DNA from: Mycoemilia scoparia
Lineage: Eukaryota; Kickxellomycota; Kickxellomycetes; Kickxellales; Kickxellaceae
Length of the DNA: 21,666 bases
Assembly (NCBI GenBank): GCA_027575805.1
Contig: JANBPU010000263.1
Span: forward strand, 1 to 21,666
Direction: 5' to 3'
In this document: positions 18,838 through 21,666 of the stretch, piece by piece
Layout of the letters: the number at the start of each line of letters is the position of its first letter
Position numbering within the stretch: the first letter of the stretch is position 1
Notes under the pieces: model-generated
Told to the model about the DNA's origin: nothing
Databases searched by the model: none
The model's input: only the letters and a program-made list of their open reading frames with translations
Position numbers and translations under genes: made by a program

Positions 18838-18860
18838 TGAGTAATTATTTTTGAAGGGTG
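18838..18860. mobile_element. MITE-1 terminus only (copy 7, truncated)
   Basis: TGAGTAATTATTTTTGAAGGG matches the left terminus of the family. No right terminus follows, because the MITE-2 element at 18868 begins a few bases later. Confidence 0.5.
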
Positions 18861-18867
18861 GCTGTCA

Positions 18868-19112
18868 GGTCAGAATTCGCAAAGTCTTGGGCAAAACTGG
18901 CCTCAAGAATTATATACCAAATAAATGATAGCTGGGCAAAAATATGTGCTTCCACTTTTGTTTATTTTACATCTTATCTTATGTGAAATATCGCAAGTGA
19001 CCAAATATATGGTAGGCAGAAATAGGCCCTCAGATTTTGACCCAATCATGAGCCAATCTCATGCAACTCCTGGGCACCTATTTTCCCCCAAGTCCTTGTG
19101 AAATCTGACCAT
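18868..19112. mobile_element. MITE-2 element, complete with both arms
   Basis: The left arm GGTCAGAATTCGCAAAGTCT and the right arm AGTCCTTGTGAAATCTGACC are long imperfect inverted repeats. The left arm continues to CAAGAATTATATACCAAAT; the right arm contains GGTAGGCAGAAATAGGCCC, CAATCATGAGCC and CAACTCCTGGGCACC. About 245 bp. It is the clearest full-length copy and defines the family ends. Confidence 0.62.
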
Positions 19113-19614
19113 GTAAATAATCTTTTTTATCACTAGATAAACTTGATAAAAACGTCCTTAATAGTAGCACATTCAAAACAGTGACAAAGAGAATAAAAAA
19201 GAGTCAAAAAAAGGTTTCTATCTAACTACAAAAAACATTGTGTTAGAAATAGCTCAAACAGAAGAGCCAACCCTCACAAAAAATTTTCCAATACTACAAA
19301 GAGGCTAAAATAAAAAAAACTAGAAGTTGCTATGTTGGTATGGATCATCAGGAATGGTCCATGCCTAACAGTACCAATTTAAATAAAGTGTTTTTACAAT
19401 TTGCATATTTTATTTTATGAATTTTTTATTATACCTCAGTTTTTGTAAAAATTGAAAACAAAGAAATATTTGCAACCAAAAAATGGTCCAAAAATTTTGC
19501 AGTTTGAAAAATTGTTATTGGAATTTTTAGTTTTTAAGAAGGTGTTGCACATTCTAACCACAATTTAGAATTAGATTAACACACAGCAGATTTCGAGAAA
19601 TTATTAAGCAACCT
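19113..19614. other. AT-rich spacer
   Basis: No gene. Very A/T-rich with a short inverted repeat (TCTAAC..GTTAGA, about 19221-19247). Confidence 0.4.
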
Positions 19615-19685
19615 AAGCTCTATAGCTTGGTTGTATGTGTGCTCCTTTTTACCTTAAAGGTACCGGGTTCGATGCCGGTACTTTT
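19615..19685 (+). ncRNA. Degenerate tRNA-like sequence (tRNA pseudogene or SINE head)
   Basis: GGTTCGATGCC at 19666-19676 is an exact Pol III B-box match, and TAGCTTGGTTG at 19623-19633 is a plausible A box 33 nt earlier. CCTTT-TTACCTT-AAAGG would make a 5-bp anticodon stem with a seven-base loop. A 10-bp hairpin (GGTACCGG..CCGGTACT core) is closed around the T-loop, and CTTTTCCTTTT follows as a Pol III terminator. The acceptor stem and variable region do not fold as a normal tRNA, so an intact tRNA gene is unlikely. Confidence 0.35.
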
Positions 19686-19731
19686 CCTTTTATTTCTTCC
19701 GAACTTCGGTAGTTACATTCTTGTTTTAACT

Positions 19732-19988
19732 TGTTACTTCTTCCAGAACGATTCTGATAAGATCTTTAACTTTGCCGAAACTATTTTATAACCTATGGAT
19801 CTTATCTGTATTTGTCAGACCCTTCTTTAAGCAGAGAACCTCTCATATCAAGTAGTAAGATCCTTACATACATATATTTTTCTATACATTTTTCAAACTA
19901 TATAAAGAGTAGCTTTTTCCCTCCTTTTCTGATACTTCAGTATCTTTTTTCTATATTCTTTTATTTTTGAAATAAATACAATCTAACA
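19732..19988 (+). mobile_element. Possible solo LTR
   Basis: The 257-bp segment begins TGTTA and ends TAACA, the usual inverted ends of Ty3- or Ty1-type LTRs. It has an internal TATATAAAG (about 19909-19917), a pyrimidine-rich region after it, and AATAAA near 19970 close to the end. No matching target-site duplication was found (TAACT versus ATAGT), and no second LTR or polymerase gene is present. Confidence 0.25.
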
Positions 19989-20040
19989 ATAGTTTATAGC
20001 TTAAATTTACTCACAGAAGGAATTTTATTGATTGAATTTC

Positions 20041-20048
20041 TATATAAA
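20041..20048 (+). promoter_or_regulatory. TATA box of the 162-aa gene
   Basis: TATATAAA lies 110 nt before ATG 20158 and is followed by a C/T-rich leader (CCCCTCCTCTTCCCACACAC). This arrangement resembles the leaders of the two glycoprotein genes. Confidence 0.55.
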
Positions 20049-20157
20049 CCTTCACTGGGAATCCCCAAGTCAGCTTCCTTACCCCTCCTCTTCCCACACA
20101 CAATCATTTCCCACAACATACAACACAAGCTATCAGCAACTGACTGACTGACCAAGT

Positions 20158-20646
20158 ATGGCTACCATTCAAGCAGAACAAACCTTCTCCTATATTAGAC
20201 ATAGTACAGTTGCTGATGAAGAAGTCAATTACTTTTTTGATTGTCTCCATAGCAACCTGAACTTGTCTAATGATAATCCAATGGCACCAAACATGTTTGA
20301 AATGCCAATTACTATAGGCAATTGCCCTTTCCCATTATTTGATGGAAATGATAATCCTACATTTAGGTATGTCATAAGCAAACAGCAAGGGTTAATAACT
20401 GATCCATTGTTTGATAGCCAAATGACTGTTGGTAAGGTACTTGAGGAACTAAAGTACCTGATGTTTATCAGAAACAAAAGTTCAGCAACAGTCACAGTTT
20501 GTCTTGCTTTCAATTCATCAGAATTTGCAAGTAATGCTAATGCTACAATTGAAAAAAGAACTGTGACTTATTTAATGACAGACTGGACCTCTTTTTATCT
20601 GTACTGTTTGTTTTTATTGAAGGAATTTTACCCTGTGTTAATATAA
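20158..20646 (+). CDS. Unrecognised 162-aa protein
   Basis: A single-exon ORF with a good promoter layout (TATA, CT-rich leader, A of AAGT before ATG). It begins MATIQAEQTFSYIRHSTVAD and has no signal peptide. Four cysteines are spread along it (DCLHS, GNCPF, TVCLA, YCLFL). Features are a Pro/Asn-rich middle (NCPFPLFDGNDNPTF), a charged stretch (VGKVLEELKYLMFI) and a hydrophobic end (SFYLYCLFLLKEFYPVLI) that might be a membrane tail or simply a buried helix. It resembles no family I know and none of the other proteins in the window. AT-rich codon use matches its neighbours. It may be lineage-specific. Confidence 0.55.
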   Translation: MATIQAEQTFSYIRHSTVADEEVNYFFDCLHSNLNLSNDNPMAPNMFEMPITIGNCPFPLFDGNDNPTFRYVISKQQGLITDPLFDSQMTVGKVLEELKYLMFIRNKSSATVTVCLAFNSSEFASNANATIEKRTVTYLMTDWTSFYLYCLFLLKEFYPVLI

Positions 20647-20770
20647 TTAATATTATCTAACAGAAAAACCAATATTTATGTGTAAATTATTTTGTTGTCA
20701 GTAAATGGTAAATATAGAATAGGATCATTATTAGTGACACATATTTAATAATACTATGTATATTAATATA

Positions 20771-20885
20771 CAAGTAATAATTTTGAAGGGTACCTTTTGG
20801 AGGCCAAAGAATATAGGGGTAATCACAACCAAACTGATATCCAATTTTACTAGTAAATATTCACCTTACAAAAGTTACTGCTCAT
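20771..20885. mobile_element. MITE-1 copy 8
   Basis: AAGTAATAATTTTGAAGGGT at the left and CCTTACAAAAGTTACTGCTC at the right are inverted repeats; the interior matches the copies at 441 and 12366. Its right end abuts copy 9. Confidence 0.68.
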
Positions 20886-21003
20886 ATGGGTAGTTATTTT
20901 TGAAGGGTGGCCATTTACTAACAGATTATAATCACCAATTTGGCTGTGTTTGCCCCTATAACCATTGGTCACCAAAAGCCACCCTTCAAAAGTTATGATC
21001 CAT
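20886..21003. mobile_element. MITE-1 copy 9, abutting copy 8
   Basis: ATGGGTAGTTATTTTTGAAG at the left and CTTCAAAAGTTATGATCCAT at the right; the interior matches the copy at 11921. The two elements share a single CATATG at their junction. Confidence 0.7.
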
Positions 21004-21204
21004 ATGCTAAACACTGTTTATAATTTTTAGAGGCATTGTATATAATAATCATATAGAAATAGCAAAGCAGTTTTTAAAAAAGTGGTACAGTTGTGGATGC
21101 CACTGTAATAGGATTTTCCAGTTTACAACTCTTGCACTTTATATACAACTTAATACTATCATATCTATTATTGAATTCTAAAGTGATGTCAATTGTTTTT
21201 TTAT

Positions 21205-21340
21205 ATGGTCAGAATTCTCAAGGCTTTAGACAAAAATGGGACCCCAAAAAATTATATATCAAATGTCTTGTGTTTAAGCCAAAGCCTGAGGGTCAGCTAT
21301 TGTTAAATCCATAGTTGGTTATTAGTAAAGTTTCATCCAT
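21205..21340 (-). repeat. MITE-2 arm at the left edge of block C
   Basis: GGTCAGAATTCTCAAGGCTTT, then GGGACCCCAAAAAATTATAT, then AGCCTGAGGGTCAGC: the inverted MITE-2 arm, decayed toward its inner end. A 73-codon ORF over it (21093-21314) is taken to be fortuitous. Confidence 0.55.
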
Positions 21341-21666
21341 AATGACCAGATATCAACTAATTCCAAATCTCTATTTCTAACATAGAATCATAATTCCTAA
21401 AACTTGAGGAGCTTCTTGAAGCAATAGTTTTATTTTTCCTCCAAAAATAAAATTGTGCATCTTCCCCTAGTCTTACAACCAATAATATATGTAAAGATAA
21501 TTTTTCCAAAATGTAGAAAAGGGTTTGTCTAGTTTGGTTAAAAAAACCAAAGAGAAGTTGTATTTGATAATGTTCAAACAGTAGCTACTACAGCTCTGTG
21601 TGGCATACCTACAATTTTTACAAAAAAGTGTTATCGCAATGAAAATTTGTTTTTGCAATATTTGCA
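21300..21666 (+). repeat. Duplicated 5' flank, block C (runs off the window)
   Basis: It matches 10500-10863 of block A along its whole length (CTAAAACTTGAGGAGCTTCT, GTGCATCTTCCCCTAGTCTT), and its last 145 bp match block B even more closely. By analogy the core promoter and a third family gene should begin about 340 bp beyond the right edge. Confidence 0.75.

Noticed and set aside
19615..19685. Functional tRNA gene (possible ACC anticodon)
   Set aside because: The B box and anticodon-like loop fit, but acceptor stem, D stem and variable-loop length do not, so only a tRNA-like relic is claimed.

Overview
The window looks like AT-rich nuclear DNA from an early-diverging filamentous fungus, most likely one of the Mucoromycota. 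This is inferred from three things: short introns with canonical GT..AG borders (roughly 80-140 nt), a Rhizomucor/Rhizopus-type class 3 lipase, and a typical fungal UBC6. No species can be named from the sequence alone. Genes are well separated, with no operons, and much of the intergenic space is miniature inverted-repeat DNA.

Layout. (1) 1-200: the end of a Cys-rich, RING-like ORF cut by the window edge. (2) 1833-3731 (+): a three-exon secreted class 3 lipase with a 9-nt coding first exon, a long pro-region and an intact Ser/Asp/His triad. (3) 3732-5690: repeat-rich spacer. (4) 5691-7410 (+): an MFS permease of the allantoate-permease type, interrupted by one frameshift or by an unusually short intron. 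(5) 7775-8124 and 9330-9712 (-): two small two-exon genes (88 and 91 aa) that are divergent paralogs of each other; the second has no long single ORF and was rebuilt from its splice sites. (6) 10500-13876 (+): two tandem genes for secreted, probably GPI-anchored glycoproteins. Both lie behind a nearly identical block of about 0.5-0.7 kb, and a third copy of that block runs off the right edge. (7) 14763-16014 (-): UBC6, a tail-anchored ER ubiquitin-conjugating enzyme with three exons. (8) 17654-17932 (-): a small secreted six-cysteine protein. (9) 19.6-20.65 kb: a tRNA-like hairpin with a B box, an LTR-like segment and an unrecognised 162-aa gene. (10) 20.77 kb to the end: two abutting MITEs and the third copy of the duplicated block.

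Two inverted-repeat families run through the window. MITE-1 (about 90-130 bp) has termini resembling ATGGGTAATTATTTTTGAAGG. MITE-2 (about 250-290 bp, or half copies) has long inverted arms containing AAGCCTTGTGAA and GGCTCAATCATGAGCC. Copies of both lie at or near the edges of the duplicated blocks.

The housekeeping genes (UBC6, permease, lipase) have no evident joint function. The most unusual content is the secreted-protein family with conserved 5' flanks but strongly diverged coding sequence, and the uncharacterised paralog pair at 7.8-9.7 kb.
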